Shown one piece after another: positions 11,333 through 20,849 of a stretch of DNA of 64,000 bases. The stretch comes from Streptococcus suis (GTDB lineage: Bacteria; Bacillota; Bacilli; Lactobacillales; Streptococcaceae). Both the position numbers and the translations under genes were made by a program. The first letter of the stretch is position 1; each line of letters opens with the position of its first letter. The stretch lies in contig NZ_POJD01000287.1 in assembly GCF_002960445.1 (NCBI RefSeq), forward strand, positions 36,880 to 100,879, in the 5' to 3' direction. The notes under the pieces are model-generated. The model was not told where the DNA came from and made no database searches. It saw only the letters and a list, made by a program, of their open reading frames with translations.

Positions 11333-12496
11333 TTATTTCTCTTCTACCATTTGACGCTTGACACGTTGACCAAAAAATTGATACAAATCTACTTTTAAGG
11401 TACCATTATATAATTTTCTCTTTTTATCAGCCTGCCTACCAAAACGCTTCTCGAATTGCTCATCACTGGTCAAAATAAACTTAGACCAGGTTTCTAAAGG
11501 CTCAAAGGTTTGCCCCATCTCACGATACAGTGTGATGATTGCGTCGTCATCCAACAAACGTTCTCCATAAGGTGGATTTGAAATGATAACACCATTGATT
11601 TTATCCGTCCGCAAATCCTGAACTCGCATCTGTTTGAAAACAATGTCCTGATCTACTCCAGCCGCAAAAGCATTTTTCTTGGCAATTTCAACCATACGAG
11701 CATCGATGTCTGAACCCGCAATATCCAAGACCAAATCTGATTTAATAGCAGCCTGAGCTTCTTTTCGTACATCTGCCACTAACTGGTCATCAACCCATGG
11801 CCATTCTTCAAAAGCAAAGCTACGTTTCAAGCCAGGAGCCATATTTTTTGCCAGCATAGCAGCTTCAATACAAAATGTCCCTGAACCACAGGTCGGATCG
11901 ATGAGAGGCTTATCAGGATACCAGTTGGACAGTTGCAAAATCGCTGCTGCCATATTTTCCTTGATCGGTGCTCCACCTTTTTCTACCCGATAACCACGTT
12001 TGAAGAGACTAGACCCAGTCGTATCAATCATGATTGTTGCTAGATCTTTCAAAATAGATACTTCAATCTTGAACTCTGCTCCAACTTCCTGGAGCGGCAC
12101 TCCCTCTGGACGAGAGAAGTGTTTTTGTAATTTCTTAACAACTGCTTTTTTCGAAATAGCCTGTACACTCGGCTCATTGTGTAACTTGGATTTAACACAC
12201 TTGGCCTTGGAAATTGGAAACTTGCATCCCAAAGGCAGATAATTCTCCCAATCCAAACCAAAAACTCCTTGGAAAAGCTCTTCAAAGGTTCTTGCTGGAA
12301 ATTGACCAACAATAATTTTTATCCTGTCCGCCGAACGTAGCCAGAGGTTGGTTTCGATAATCGCCTTCACATCACCCTCGAATCGTACACGACCATTTTC
12401 CACCTGGCACTCATAGCCGAGATTGCGAATTTCACGACCAACAACTGCCTCTAAGCCAGCTGCAGCGGTCGCAATCAATTCAAACTGTTTTTTCAT
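11333..12496 (-). CDS. THUMP-domain class I SAM-dependent RNA methyltransferase (YpsC/RlmL-N family)
   Basis: Predicted guanine-N2 methyltransferase acting on 23S rRNA. The 387-residue protein has an N-terminal ferredoxin-like and THUMP RNA-binding region (about residues 1-160), then a Rossmann methyltransferase domain with PTCGSGTFCIEAA (SAM binding) and the catalytic NPPYGERL motif, here ISNPPYGERL. It resembles Bacillus YpsC and the N-terminal half of E. coli RlmL. It lies directly downstream of rnpB and 12 bases before mapZ on the same strand, so it is probably co-transcribed with mapZ. The exact modified base is inferred. Confidence 0.88.
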   Translation of the reverse strand: MKKQFELIATAAAGLEAVVGREIRNLGYECQVENGRVRFEGDVKAIIETNLWLRSADRIKIIVGQFPARTFEELFQGVFGLDWENYLPLGCKFPISKAKCVKSKLHNEPSVQAISKKAVVKKLQKHFSRPEGVPLQEVGAEFKIEVSILKDLATIMIDTTGSSLFKRGYRVEKGGAPIKENMAAAILQLSNWYPDKPLIDPTCGSGTFCIEAAMLAKNMAPGLKRSFAFEEWPWVDDQLVADVRKEAQAAIKSDLVLDIAGSDIDARMVEIAKKNAFAAGVDQDIVFKQMRVQDLRTDKINGVIISNPPYGERLLDDDAIITLYREMGQTFEPLETWSKFILTSDEQFEKRFGRQADKKRKLYNGTLKVDLYQFFGQRVKRQMVEEK

Positions 12497-12506
12497 TTTT
12501 TTCCTT

Positions 12507-12533
12507 CTAAAATAAAAGCTAGCAAAGCTAGCT
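12507..12533 (-). terminator. rnpB terminator
   Basis: Minus-strand AGCTAGC-TTT-GCTAGCT hairpin followed by TTTATTTT, immediately after the RNase P RNA and just upstream of the methyltransferase start. Confidence 0.8.
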
Positions 12534-12537
12534 ACCT

Positions 12538-12924
12538 ATTTATGCAATTTTCTGTAAGCCATGTTTTGTTCCAGTGGCACTAGGTTCTACCACCTTCGAT
12601 AATCATCTGTCTACTGTTTTCACAGTCAGGATTTCAGTTCAATTCCATCCATCCCATGCCCCGACCAAAGTTTGGGTTGCTAGCTTGAGGGGTTTACCGC
12701 GTTCCATTTTTTACGTTTCCATAAAAACTTCGTCACTGTGGCACTTTCAGGTCTACTTTGGCATATCTGATGACGTAGCCATTTTAACCGCCGTAACGTT
12801 ACCAACGTCCCTAGGCTTATTGATTCGCCTAGCACAAACACTACCGGCATCGCAGCCAGTGCTAGCATGGACTTTCCTCATGGTTGAAACCTACCACGCG
12901 ATTATCCAAAAATTGCACGCAATT
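12538..12924 (-). ncRNA. rnpB: RNase P RNA, Bacillus type (class B)
   Basis: Catalytic RNA of ribonuclease P, which matures tRNA 5' ends. On the minus strand the 5' part carries GTGCAATTTTTGGATAATCG and the conserved region GAGGAAAGTCCATGCTAGCAC. The 3' part carries the conserved CAGTAGACAGATGATTAT-like segment, GAACAAAACATGGCTTACAG and a closing sequence AAAATTGCAT that pairs with the 5' end. No protein frame is credible here. Class B is the low-GC Gram-positive form. Both ends are estimated to within about 10 bases. It lies between gpsB and the methyltransferase, as in other streptococci. Confidence 0.95.
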
Positions 12925-12932
12925 TCTATCTA

Positions 12933-13259
12933 TCAGTCTTGAACGATTTGTTTGCCGAAGACTTCTTTCTCCAAACGATTTAAACGACGAAGAATATCAA
13001 AGTTTGTAGCCGAGGATGGACGTTCCGTAGGAAGCACATCTTTTACTTCCTCAACAGCAGCAACTTTAGGAGTGTTTGCTACCTGAGCTTTCAAGCGAGC
13101 AATCTCGCCTTTCAACTCCTTGATAATAGCTTCGTAAGCATCATAATCCTTCATGATTTCATCTAAAAAGTCATTGACTTCATCTTGATCGTAGCCACGG
13201 AAACCGACTTTAAAATCTTGTTCAAAAATATCTTTAGTTGTAAATTTAATACTTGCCAT
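12933..13259 (-). CDS. gpsB: cell division regulator GpsB
   Basis: DivIVA-like adaptor that coordinates septal and peripheral peptidoglycan synthesis and works with the Ser/Thr kinase StkP. The 108-residue protein has the conserved membrane- and PBP-binding N-terminal domain (TTKDIFEQDFKVGFRGYDQDEVNDFLDEIMKDY is at about residues 7-39), a coiled coil to about residue 60, a flexible linker, and the short C-terminal hexamerisation segment FDILRRLNRLEKEVFG. It lies beside mapZ and near pbp1A, all division or cell wall genes. Confidence 0.96.
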   Translation of the reverse strand: MASIKFTTKDIFEQDFKVGFRGYDQDEVNDFLDEIMKDYDAYEAIIKELKGEIARLKAQVANTPKVAAVEEVKDVLPTERPSSATNFDILRRLNRLEKEVFGKQIVQD

Positions 13260-13293
13260 TTCTCTCTCCCATATCTAAAACATCACTAGTCCT

Positions 13294-13323
13294 ATTATAT
13301 TAAAAAAAATAGGGAAAAATCAA
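13294..13323 (-). promoter_or_regulatory. gpsB promoter
   Basis: Minus-strand TTGATT, 18 bases, TATAAT upstream of gpsB. It may also feed rnpB by read-through. Confidence 0.65.
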
Positions 13324-13329
13324 GTCAAA

Positions 13330-13869
13330 TCACTCAGAATTTGAAAAATTTTCTGCCACCTCATTCAGTTGTTCAAAGGTAAGCGTTTTTCTATCATACT
13401 CCTCTTTTTTTAAGACTTGATGATATAAATATTTCAAGTTGGTTTCATTTTCAGCATCGTAAAACAGATAGATTCCGTCAGTATTATCCACTAAAAATTT
13501 ATTGTAATCTTTAAACTGACCAGGATTCTCATAACGAGGGTAGGCATACTTAATGAAATCCGTCTGCTTAAAGCGCTGCAATTTCAGCTGGTTGGCTTCA
13601 TTCCATTGTTCTCCATGATTTTCAAACATGAAGATGGTCGCTATTTGAAAACCATAACCTTCCGACCGCAAATCCTCTAAAACTTCTAAAGTCCAATATT
13701 CAAAGCCCAACTGACCTGTCAGAACAAACCAGGTCACTCCATCCTCCAAAATTCGAACAAGATCCTGCTTGATAGCCAATTTTATGATGGCTAGCCGCGG
13801 GTCCTTGTCTGAAAAAATCCCTAGCTCGGTATGTGTATATCCCCTTATCAAAAGGCTCTTAGTATGCAT
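13330..13869 (-). CDS. ypsA: YpsA family SLOG-fold protein (DUF1273)
   Basis: Member of the YpsA/DUF1273 family, which has a Rossmann-like SLOG nucleotide-binding fold; YpsA has been linked to cell division in Bacillus and Staphylococcus. The 179-residue protein starts with [15 protein letters not shown] (the family GYxxxELGIF signature), has [17 protein letters not shown] in the glycine-rich binding region, and [12 protein letters not shown] later. The first ATG sits directly on its AAGGA, so a TTG start 6 codons later is possible. It is next to gpsB on the same strand and divergent from recU, with promoter and start regions overlapping. The molecular function is not established. Confidence 0.85.
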   Translation of the reverse strand: MHTKSLLIRGYTHTELGIFSDKDPRLAIIKLAIKQDLVRILEDGVTWFVLTGQLGFEYWTLEVLEDLRSEGYGFQIATIFMFENHGEQWNEANQLKLQRFKQTDFIKYAYPRYENPGQFKDYNKFLVDNTDGIYLFYDAENETNLKYLYHQVLKKEEYDRKTLTFEQLNEVAENFSNSE

Positions 13870-13872
13870 TCC

Positions 13873-13902
13873 TTGTACTCTTTTCTCTAATTGTGGTATA
13901 AT
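13873..13902 (+). promoter_or_regulatory. recU-pbp1A promoter
   Basis: TTGTAC, 18 bases, TATAAT with extended -10 TG, 34 bases before the recU ATG. Confidence 0.75.
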
Positions 13903-13935
13903 ATGCTGATATTTATTTTATCAAGAAGGAGTTCT

Positions 13936-14553
13936 ATGGTCAATTATCCTCATAAGATAGCTAAAAAAATCAATAGAACCAATTCTGTTTCATCTCAAAA
14001 AATTAGCTTCGCTAATCGGGGAATGTCCTTTGAAGCTGCTATCAATGATAGCAACCTTTACTATCTTGCTCACGAGATTGCGGTTATACATAAGAAACCT
14101 ACTCCTGTGCAGATTGTAAAGGTTGATTATCCGAAGAGAAGCCGTGCGAAAATTGTAGAGGCCTATTTTCGACAGCCATCTACAACGGATTATTCAGGAG
14201 TCTTCAAAAAACATTATATCGATTTCGAAGCCAAGGAAACGCGACAAAAAGCATCCATGCCCATGAAGAATTTTCATGAGCATCAGATTGAACACATGAA
14301 ACAGGTTGTAAAGCAGGGTGGCGTATGCTTTGTTCTTCTTCACTTTTCAACGCTAAAAGAAACCTATCTCTTACCGGCTGTCCACTTGATTGAGTTTTAT
14401 CAAACAGATAAGGGGAGTAAATCTATGCCTCTCTCTTTCATTAGGCAATTTGGCTTTGAGGTTCAAATGGGACGTTTTCCTAGCGTACCTTATCTTGAAG
14501 TGGTTGAAAAAAATTTATTAGGTGGTGACTCTTTTGAAAACTACAAGTATTAA
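13936..14553 (+). CDS. recU: Holliday junction resolvase RecU
   Basis: Metal-dependent endonuclease that cuts Holliday junctions during recombination and chromosome segregation. The 205-residue protein carries [17 protein letters not shown] near the N-terminus, and the nuclease core with [12 protein letters not shown] and DFEAKETR...[11 protein letters not shown]. The longer upstream frame is rejected because AAGGAG lies just before the ATG at 13936 and the promoter overlaps the extra codons. It overlaps pbp1A by 32 bases; the recU-pbp pairing is conserved in Firmicutes and implies translational coupling. Confidence 0.96.
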   Translation: MVNYPHKIAKKINRTNSVSSQKISFANRGMSFEAAINDSNLYYLAHEIAVIHKKPTPVQIVKVDYPKRSRAKIVEAYFRQPSTTDYSGVFKKHYIDFEAKETRQKASMPMKNFHEHQIEHMKQVVKQGGVCFVLLHFSTLKETYLLPAVHLIEFYQTDKGSKSMPLSFIRQFGFEVQMGRFPSVPYLEVVEKNLLGGDSFENYKY

Positions 14554-16696
14554 AAAAACTCTCCTAGTAGTTGCAAATATCTTATTAGCTGGCTTTATTA
14601 TTACCTTTCTAGCTGGTTCTCTCTTGGTAGGCTACTGGATCGCAACAGCACCCAAGCTAACCGAAGAAAGCTTGATAGCCACAGTATCCAGTAAGATTTA
14701 TGACAAAAATGGCAGTCTGATTGCTGACCTAGGAGCAGAAAAACGATCCAGCGCAAAAATCGAAGAAATTCCGACTGATTTGGTCAATGCCATCGTTGCC
14801 ATTGAGGATCAGCGTTTCTTCAACCATCGAGGTGTGGACGTTATCCGTATCGCTGGTTCTTTGGTTAACAACCTGACTGGTGGACGCTTACAAGGTGGTT
14901 CAACACTGGACCAGCAGTTCATCAAACTGACCTACTTCTCAACTTCTTCCGAGGACCAAAACATCAAACGGAAAATCCAAGAAGCCTGGTTAGCAACCCA
15001 ATTGGAAAAAGACAAGACCAAACAAGAAATATTGACCTATTATGTCAATAAAGTCTTTATGGCCAATGGAAACTACGGGATGAAAACAGCTGCACATTCC
15101 TACTATGGTAAAGAATTGAAAGATCTTACTTTAGCCCAGCTCGCCTTACTGGCAGGTATGCCTCAAGCTCCTAACCAATACGATCCTTATACCAACCCTG
15201 AAGATGCTAAAACACGCAGAGATTTAGTCCTAGCTGAAATGTTGGAAGAAAAGTACATCGACAATGCCCAGTACGAGCAAGCTGTGCTGACTCCAGTCAC
15301 TGATGGTTTACAGGCTCTATCCAATGAAGCAGCTTATCCTGCTTATATGGATAACTATCTCAAGCAGGTTATCGAAGAAGTTGAGGCTAAAACAGGCTAC
15401 AACTTGTTAACTACGGGTATGGATGTCTATACAAACGTAGATCCTGCTGCTCAACAGCAGTTGTGGGACATTTACAATACCGATATGTATGTCAGCTACC
15501 CGGATGATTTGATGCAGGTAGCCTCTACGGTCGTGGATGTATCAAACGGTAAGGTCGTTGCACAGTTGGGCGGACGGCACCAATCAAGTAATGTTTCCTT
15601 CGGTACCAACCAGGCTGTTGAAACCAACCGTGACTTTGGTTCGACCATGAAACCCATCACCGACTATGCTCCTGCTTATGAACATGGCATCTACACTTCA
15701 ACGGCTGACATTATGGTCGATGGACCTTACAATTTCCCTGGCACAACTATCCCGATCAATAACTGGGACAAGCAATTCTACGGATCCATTTCAATCAAGA
15801 CAGCTGTTCAGTATTCACGTAATGTGACAGCAGTCAAGGCTCTTGAAGCAACTGGACTAGAAAACTCTCTGGCATTCTTGAACAGTATCGGTATTGACTA
15901 TCCAGAAATGCACTACTCAAATGCGATTTCTAGTAACACTTCCGATACAGGTCGTCAATATGGTGCAAGTTCTGAAAAAATGGCTGCAGCCTATGCTGCC
16001 TTCGCCAATGGCGGAACTTATTACGCTCCACAATATGTCAATAAGATTGTCTTTAGCGATGGAACAGTTTCGGAGTATGCTCCTCAAGGGAACCGTGTTA
16101 TGACGGAAGAAACAGCCTATATGATGACAGATTTGATGAAATCTGTATTGAGTTATGGTTACGGACTAAACGCTACTGTCAGCGGTATTCCGATGGCTGG
16201 TAAAACCGGTACCTCAAACTATACCGACAGCGAAACAGAATCCATTCTTGCTTCTGTTCCTGAAGCTAACTATAGCTACAGTGTCGTTCCAGATGAGAAC
16301 TTCGTCGGCTACTCTAGCCAGTATGCCATGGCCGTTTGGACCGGTTACACCAACCGTATGACCCCGATCTTAGATAATGGGATGCGAGTTGCTACAGACG
16401 TTTATCACCATATGATGGCCTATATGCATTCTGACTATACTGCTACTGAATGGGAAGTGCCGAGTGGTTTGGTTCGCTATGGTTCAAATTACTATTTGAA
16501 AGGCAGCCGTTCTCTATCCAATGCTTATAATAGTTATAATACTTACAATAACTATAGTAGCACAGTGTCTAGTTCCAGTGAATCCACTGAGCAATCAACA
16601 CAAAGTTCCTCTTCAGAATCTCAAACTGAAAATACTACAGCTGACTCAGAAGCAACCAATACTTCATCCTCAGAGCAGTCATCGGATGGGGATTAA
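14522..16696 (+). CDS. pbp1A: penicillin-binding protein 1A (bifunctional glycosyltransferase/transpeptidase)
   Basis: Class A PBP that polymerises lipid II and cross-links peptidoglycan outside the membrane. The 724-residue protein has an N-terminal membrane anchor (about residues 14-42), a glycosyltransferase domain with [10 protein letters not shown] and [11 protein letters not shown], and a transpeptidase domain with the catalytic SxxK as STMK at residue 374, SRN at 432-434 and KTGT at 561, numbered from the GTG at 14522. The C-terminus is a Ser/Thr/Asn-rich tail. The start is uncertain (GTG 14522, GTG 14525 or TTG 14534) because it lies within recU. In pneumococcus, changes near these motifs alter beta-lactam binding; I see the motifs themselves unaltered. 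Confidence 0.95.
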   Translation: MVTLLKTTSIKKTLLVVANILLAGFIITFLAGSLLVGYWIATAPKLTEESLIATVSSKIYDKNGSLIADLGAEKRSSAKIEEIPTDLVNAIVAIEDQRFFNHRGVDVIRIAGSLVNNLTGGRLQGGSTLDQQFIKLTYFSTSSEDQNIKRKIQEAWLATQLEKDKTKQEILTYYVNKVFMANGNYGMKTAAHSYYGKELKDLTLAQLALLAGMPQAPNQYDPYTNPEDAKTRRDLVLAEMLEEKYIDNAQYEQAVLTPVTDGLQALSNEAAYPAYMDNYLKQVIEEVEAKTGYNLLTTGMDVYTNVDPAAQQQLWDIYNTDMYVSYPDDLMQVASTVVDVSNGKVVAQLGGRHQSSNVSFGTNQAVETNRDFGSTMKPITDYAPAYEHGIYTSTADIMVDGPYNFPGTTIPINNWDKQFYGSISIKTAVQYSRNVTAVKALEATGLENSLAFLNSIGIDYPEMHYSNAISSNTSDTGRQYGASSEKMAAAYAAFANGGTYYAPQYVNKIVFSDGTVSEYAPQGNRVMTEETAYMMTDLMKSVLSYGYGLNATVSGIPMAGKTGTSNYTDSETESILASVPEANYSYSVVPDENFVGYSSQYAMAVWTGYTNRMTPILDNGMRVATDVYHHMMAYMHSDYTATEWEVPSGLVRYGSNYYLKGSRSLSNAYNSYNTYNNYSSTVSSSSESTEQSTQSSSSESQTENTTADSEATNTSSSEQSSDGD

Positions 16697-16699
16697 GAA

Positions 16700-16730
16700 C
16701 AGAGTTGGGCCTAAGCCCAGCCTTTTCTTA
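16700..16730 (+). terminator. pbp1A terminator
   Basis: TGGGC-CTAA-GCCCA stem followed by a T-rich tail shortly after the pbp1A stop. Confidence 0.6.
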
Positions 16731-16817
16731 TTGTATTGGTGATAAAAGTATGAAACCACTGACATACTAAATTAGCACTCTTGTCTGTTCTTTCTTATCC
16801 ACAATTTCAACAATTTA

Positions 16818-16826
16818 TGGTAAGAT
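16818..16826 (+). promoter_or_regulatory. rsmG extended -10 promoter (possibly leaderless)
   Basis: TGGTAAGAT ends only 6 bases before the rsmG ATG, so transcription would start at or next to the start codon. No clear -35 is seen. Confidence 0.5.
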
Positions 16827-16832
16827 AAAACT

Positions 16833-17546
16833 ATGAAACCTGAAGTATTTTATAAGACCTTGGCGGACCAAGGCATCCAGCTAACTGACACCCAGAAACA
16901 ACAATTCCATCGCTATTTTCAACTGTTAGTAGAATGGAATGAAAAAATCAATTTGACAGCTATAACTGAAGAAGAGGACGTCTATCTCAAACATTTTTAT
17001 GACTCTATCGCTCCCATTCTTCAAGGCCATATCCAAAACGAACCCCTTCGCTTATTAGACATAGGAGCCGGAGCAGGTTTTCCAAGTCTTCCCATGAAAA
17101 TCATCTATCCTCAATTAGATGTAACTATCATTGACTCTCTCAACAAGCGGATCAATTTCTTGCATTTATTGGCAGAGGAATTGGGTTTGGAGAATGTGCA
17201 TTTCTATCATGGGCGGGCTGAAGATTTTGCCCAAGACAAGCAATTTCGTGCCCAATTTGACCTTGTCACCGCTCGGGCAGTTGCACGTATGCAAATCTTA
17301 TCAGAGCTAACCATTCCGTATTTAAAACTCAATGGCAAACTCATTGCCCTCAAAGCCTCTAGCGCTGAGGACGAATTGGCTCAAGCTAAGAACGCCCTGA
17401 CCCTCCTTTTTGGTAAGGTCATTGAAAACGTTGACTATCAATTGCCAAACGGCGATCCACGCACACTGACCATTGTGGAAAAGAAAAAGGAAACTCCCAA
17501 TATGTTTCCACGGAAGGCTGGTATGCCAAATAAACGACCACTGTAA
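16833..17546 (+). CDS. rsmG: 16S rRNA (guanine527-N7)-methyltransferase RsmG
   Basis: SAM-dependent methyltransferase that makes m7G527 in 16S rRNA; loss gives low-level streptomycin resistance in other bacteria. The 237-residue protein shows [10 protein letters not shown] near residue 35, the SAM motif [31 protein letters not shown], and [11 protein letters not shown]. The C-terminus ends [14 protein letters not shown], typical of the family. The ATG has no strong Shine-Dalgarno and lies 6 bases after a -10-like element, so the mRNA may be leaderless. The gene stands alone between pbp1A and a repeat-like region. Confidence 0.96.
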   Translation: MKPEVFYKTLADQGIQLTDTQKQQFHRYFQLLVEWNEKINLTAITEEEDVYLKHFYDSIAPILQGHIQNEPLRLLDIGAGAGFPSLPMKIIYPQLDVTIIDSLNKRINFLHLLAEELGLENVHFYHGRAEDFAQDKQFRAQFDLVTARAVARMQILSELTIPYLKLNGKLIALKASSAEDELAQAKNALTLLFGKVIENVDYQLPNGDPRTLTIVEKKKETPNMFPRKAGMPNKRPL

Positions 17547-17720
17547 AAGAGGCTGAGCAAAAAGCCCAACCTCGCTTCTCAGGGTTTGTGTCAACATCTC
17601 AGCGCAGTGGTTGATTGGCAGATTTGTTCGTATTTTACACTCCAAATCTGACCTAATCAACTGTGCGGGGGCGGGAAGACGAACTCTTTTTTTACCAGTC
17701 GAGTTCTTTCCCGCTCCCTT
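17547..17720. repeat. intergenic block of three nested inverted repeats
   Basis: Between rsmG and ecfT three hairpins follow one another: GAGGCTGAGC...GCCCAACCTC (17551-17575); an approximately 22-bp imperfect stem with arms at 17605-17626 and 17643-17665; and GCGGGAA..GAACTC (671-686) pairing with GAGTTC..TTCCCGC (701-714). None has a clean T-tract. A related ACCAGTCGAGTTC segment recurs at 41421-41433, so this may be a dispersed intergenic repeat that also ends transcription from both sides. Confidence 0.5.
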
Positions 17721-17723
17721 TCT

Positions 17724-18557
17724 CTATCTCCACGGGTTGTAAAAACGTCCACCATTCACAAATAAAAGTCCAATTGTAATGAGAATAAGCACAAAAATAA
17801 GGGCTAGAACCAGATAATCAATACTTTGCAAGGCTTGGTAGCTATACCAGGTTCTTTTTTTATTTTTCCCGAAACGACGTAATTCCATGGCTGTTGAAAT
17901 GGTATCAATCCGCTCTAAGGAACCAAAAATCAAGGGGATAACCAGAGCTAGATTACCCTTAATACGGTCCATTAACTTACCTTTCTTAGATAACTCCAAA
18001 CCACGCGCTTCCTGGGACATCCGAATAGTATAAAACTCCTCCTGAATATCTGGGATATAACGCATGGTCAAACTAACCGCATAGGCTACCTTATAAGATA
18101 CCCCAATCTGATTTAAACTTGAAGCAAACTGGCTCGGATGGGTTGTCATCAAAAAGACAAGAGCCAGAGGCACTGTACAAAAATATTTCAAGAGTAAGTT
18201 AAATAGATAAAAAAGCTGCTGACTAATCAAGGAATAGGAACCAAAACCAGAAAGGATAACCGTTTCAGCCCCATAGAGCTCTACTCCGTACCTTGGTGCA
18301 AACAGATGAACCATCAAGGCATTTAAGAGGGCAAAAACAATTGTAAAGAGCAGAACAAGGGACACATCCTTATAGCGAATACCGGATAGTTTGAATAAGG
18401 CCAGCGAAAATAGGGCAATAAAGGCAATCAAACGGGTATCGTAAGTCACCATGGCAAGAATAGTCACAATCAGGAAAAACAAGAGCTTGGTAACAGCAGA
18501 CAAATCGTAAATAATGCCTCTTCCTTTATGGTAACCAATTAAATGTTGTTGGCTCAT
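17724..18557 (-). CDS. ECF transporter transmembrane component EcfT (CbiQ family)
   Basis: Membrane scaffold of an energy-coupling factor ABC importer; it links the ATPase dimer to a substrate-binding S protein. The 277-residue protein has about five to six hydrophobic helices (for example [16 protein letters not shown] and [20 protein letters not shown]) and the T-component signature region [18 protein letters not shown], close to the family Ala-Arg-Gly motif. It overlaps the upstream fused ATPase gene by 4 bases, so the two are co-translated. The S component is not adjacent; the UPF0397 gene 4.5 kb upstream on the same strand is the best candidate. Confidence 0.88.
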   Translation of the reverse strand: MSQQHLIGYHKGRGIIYDLSAVTKLLFFLIVTILAMVTYDTRLIAFIALFSLALFKLSGIRYKDVSLVLLFTIVFALLNALMVHLFAPRYGVELYGAETVILSGFGSYSLISQQLFYLFNLLLKYFCTVPLALVFLMTTHPSQFASSLNQIGVSYKVAYAVSLTMRYIPDIQEEFYTIRMSQEARGLELSKKGKLMDRIKGNLALVIPLIFGSLERIDTISTAMELRRFGKNKKRTWYSYQALQSIDYLVLALIFVLILITIGLLFVNGGRFYNPWR

Positions 18558-20227
18558 GCCTCCCTCCTTTCTTCCTGCATATAGAACATGGTCAATTCCA
18601 GTGGGTTTACTGCCAAGCGTTCTGCCAAGTGGAATATAGATGTTTCCTTCAAATTGGCTTCTTCAATGACCTGGCTATTTGACAAGATTTCTGCTGGACT
18701 AGCATCTTCGATAATCTGTCCATCCACCACAACAATAGCCCTATCTGAATAATCCAACATCAACTGCATATCGTGGGTAATCATCACAATGGTGTGTCCT
18801 TGAGCATTAAGTTGATCCAAGAAATCCATCATCTCCTGGTAATGACGTTGGTCCTGACCAGCCGTCGGCTCATCCAACAGAATAATCTCAGGATTAAGCA
18901 CCAAGATAGTGGCAATCGTCACCCTCTTCTTCTGACCGTAGGACAGGGCTGAAATCGGCCATTTGCGGTACTGATACAAGCCACAAACCTCTAAAATCTT
19001 GAAGACCCTAGCCTCAATTTCTTCTTCCGCCACTCCCCTCATTCGCAAACCAAGGGCCACTTCGTCAAAAATCATGGTCTGACTGATCATCTGATTAGGG
19101 TTCTGAAGAACGTAACCAATCCGCTCCGCTCTCTCCTTGACAGAATCATCCTTAATGGATTTACCTTGCCACAATATCTCCCCCTCAGGTTGAATAAAGG
19201 CACACAAGGCCTTGGCCAAAGTGGATTTGCCAGCCCCATTTTTTCCGACGATAGCCAAACGCTCACCCTTATAGATGTTTAAATCTATGCCTGAGAGAAT
19301 GGTTTTATCAGAGTAAGCGAATTGCAAATTGCGGGCTTCCAACAAGACTTCCTTTTCCACTTCTGTCAAGTTGACACTTGGGAGTTGCCCCATTTCTAAA
19401 GAACCTAGTTCAAGTTCCCAGACAGAAGAGAGGTGGGCAGCCCTTTCAATTGGATAACCTAAGCCTCGTAAGGTAGAAATATAGAGCGGCTCACGGATGC
19501 CGTTTTCTTTGAGCAGACTAGTCTGCAAGAGCTGATCTGGATGACCATTGAAGAGAATACGTCCATCGTTTATCAACACAATTCTGTCTACCTGTCGATA
19601 AAGGACATCTTCCAAGCGGTGCTCAATAATAATGGTCGTTGTTCCCTCTTGAGCATGCAAACGATCAATCAAGTCAATGGTATCTTGTCCAGATTTGGGA
19701 TCCAGGTTGGCCAGAGGTTCATCGAATAACAAAATAGGACTTTCATCAATCAAGACCCCTGCTAGGCTGACCCGTTGCTTCTGACCTCCCGAAAGATCCT
19801 GGGGACGATGGTTGAGCAATTCATTTAGTTCCAAGCGCTCTGCCCAATCATGAACTCGTTCTCTCATGGTCGCCAAGGTTTCCATGTCATTTTCCAGTGC
19901 AAAAGCCATATCTTCAGCAACAGAAAGCCCAATAAACTGACCGTCCGTATCCTGCAAAACAGTGCTGACCAAGAGAGATTTTTGGTAAATGGACTGGTCA
20001 AAAGCAGACTGCCCCATCAACTTGAAATCTCCAGAATGGGTTCCCTTATGGATATTTGGAATAATCCCATTTAAAACTTGACCAAGAGTGGACTTGCCCG
20101 ATCCAGATGGACCAATAATGAGAACCTTTTCCCCCTCGAAAATGGTCAAATCAATACCATGTAAGGTCGCTTCCGTCTGCGCATTGTATGTAAAAGAAAA
20201 ATTCTTGAATTCGATGACTTTTTTCAT
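18554..20227 (-). CDS. ECF transporter ATPase, two fused ATP-binding domains (YkoD-like)
   Basis: Energy-coupling ATPase of an ECF importer with EcfA1- and EcfA2-like halves in one 557-residue chain. The first half has Walker [12 protein letters not shown] (about 37-47), signature [13 protein letters not shown] and Walker B PILLFDEP. The second has [12 protein letters not shown], the less usual signature [12 protein letters not shown] and EIILLDEP. The segment between the halves shares no obvious motif. No Shine-Dalgarno at usual spacing is present; a TGATATAAT extended -10 ends 6 bases before the ATG, suggesting a leaderless mRNA. Co-expressed with ecfT. The substrate is unknown. Confidence 0.9.
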   Translation of the reverse strand: MKKVIEFKNFSFTYNAQTEATLHGIDLTIFEGEKVLIIGPSGSGKSTLGQVLNGIIPNIHKGTHSGDFKLMGQSAFDQSIYQKSLLVSTVLQDTDGQFIGLSVAEDMAFALENDMETLATMRERVHDWAERLELNELLNHRPQDLSGGQKQRVSLAGVLIDESPILLFDEPLANLDPKSGQDTIDLIDRLHAQEGTTTIIIEHRLEDVLYRQVDRIVLINDGRILFNGHPDQLLQTSLLKENGIREPLYISTLRGLGYPIERAAHLSSVWELELGSLEMGQLPSVNLTEVEKEVLLEARNLQFAYSDKTILSGIDLNIYKGERLAIVGKNGAGKSTLAKALCAFIQPEGEILWQGKSIKDDSVKERAERIGYVLQNPNQMISQTMIFDEVALGLRMRGVAEEEIEARVFKILEVCGLYQYRKWPISALSYGQKKRVTIATILVLNPEIILLDEPTAGQDQRHYQEMMDFLDQLNAQGHTIVMITHDMQLMLDYSDRAIVVVDGQIIEDASPAEILSNSQVIEEANLKETSIFHLAERLAVNPLELTMFYMQEERREA

Positions 20228-20233
20228 ATCCCT

Positions 20234-20242
20234 ATTATATCA
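20234..20242 (-). promoter_or_regulatory. ecfA-ecfT extended -10 promoter (possibly leaderless)
   Basis: Minus-strand TGATATAAT. The -10 ends 6 bases before the ATG, placing the predicted start of transcription on the start codon. Confidence 0.55.
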
Positions 20243-20371
20243 GAAACCAGCATGAAAAAAAGGAAGAATTCTCCCTTTCTCCCAATCTATAAGCTATGAC
20301 GAACGATATAACTCGCTAAAGAACATTCCTTAACCGATGTAAACAAATATTTCCCGACAAATAAATGTTTC

Positions 20372-20737
20372 TTACATCACAATCACATTAAAATGATGCC
20401 CATCAAGGTCTGTAAAACTTGCTCCATAGAAGCCATGGGCATCTGTCGGGCGACCTGTAATTTGCCCGCCATTTGCTTCAACACGCTCGATAAGGCTATC
20501 CACTTCTTCCCTACTCGCCACATTAAGCGAAATCAAGACTTCATTGCCACTAGTTGCTAGCTGAAATGGTACGCGTTGGGTAAAGGTCCCTTCCTGCATC
20601 AAAATTAAGTTACCACCTTCTGGCAGGGTTGCTGACTTGATATCTCCAAAAGTCGCCACAGAAAAACCAACTGCTTCATAAAACTGACCAGCTTTTTCAA
20701 GGTCTGCTACTGCTAAGTTCATCCAAAATGATTTCAT
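20372..20737 (-). CDS. VOC-family (glyoxalase/bleomycin-resistance fold) protein
   Basis: 121-residue vicinal oxygen chelate protein. It has the two beta-alpha-beta-beta-beta modules typical of the fold: MNLAVADLEKAGQFYEAVGF at the start, and TDAHGFYGASFTDLDGHHFNVIVM at the end, with DLDGHHF providing likely metal or substrate contacts. The substrate cannot be told; many such small proteins remain uncharacterised. I chose the ATG at 20737 because it begins the fold and has GAAGAAG upstream, and the extra upstream codons overlap the promoter. It lies in the interval that splits the ECF genes. Confidence 0.8.
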   Translation of the reverse strand: MKSFWMNLAVADLEKAGQFYEAVGFSVATFGDIKSATLPEGGNLILMQEGTFTQRVPFQLATSGNEVLISLNVASREEVDSLIERVEANGGQITGRPTDAHGFYGASFTDLDGHHFNVIVM

Positions 20738-20765
20738 CTTCTTCTCTTTTCTGGTTGATTGGCTT

Positions 20766-20794
20766 AGTATAGACCGGACCAAAGAAAAAGTCAA
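20766..20794 (-). promoter_or_regulatory. promoter of the VOC-family gene
   Basis: Minus-strand TTGACT, 17 bases, TATACT, just upstream of the gene at 20372-20737. Confidence 0.8.
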
Positions 20795-20809
20795 GCATTC
20801 TGATTACAC

Positions 20810-20842
20810 AAAAAAATTGCACTGATTTCTCAATGCAATTTT
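20810..20842 (-). terminator. trhO terminator
   Basis: Minus-strand AAATTGCATTG pairs with CAGTGCAATTT and is followed by T7; it lies just past the trhO stop. Confidence 0.8.
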
Positions 20843-20849
20843 AGTATTA

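Noticed and set aside
12574..12942. Open frames of about 60-120 codons on both strands across the RNase P RNA.
   Set aside because: The region is clearly rnpB by its conserved segments; these frames lack ribosome-binding sites and protein features.
14522..14553. Possible frameshift at the recU/pbp1A junction.
   Set aside because: The 32-base overlap is a normal feature of this gene pair, and both proteins are intact.
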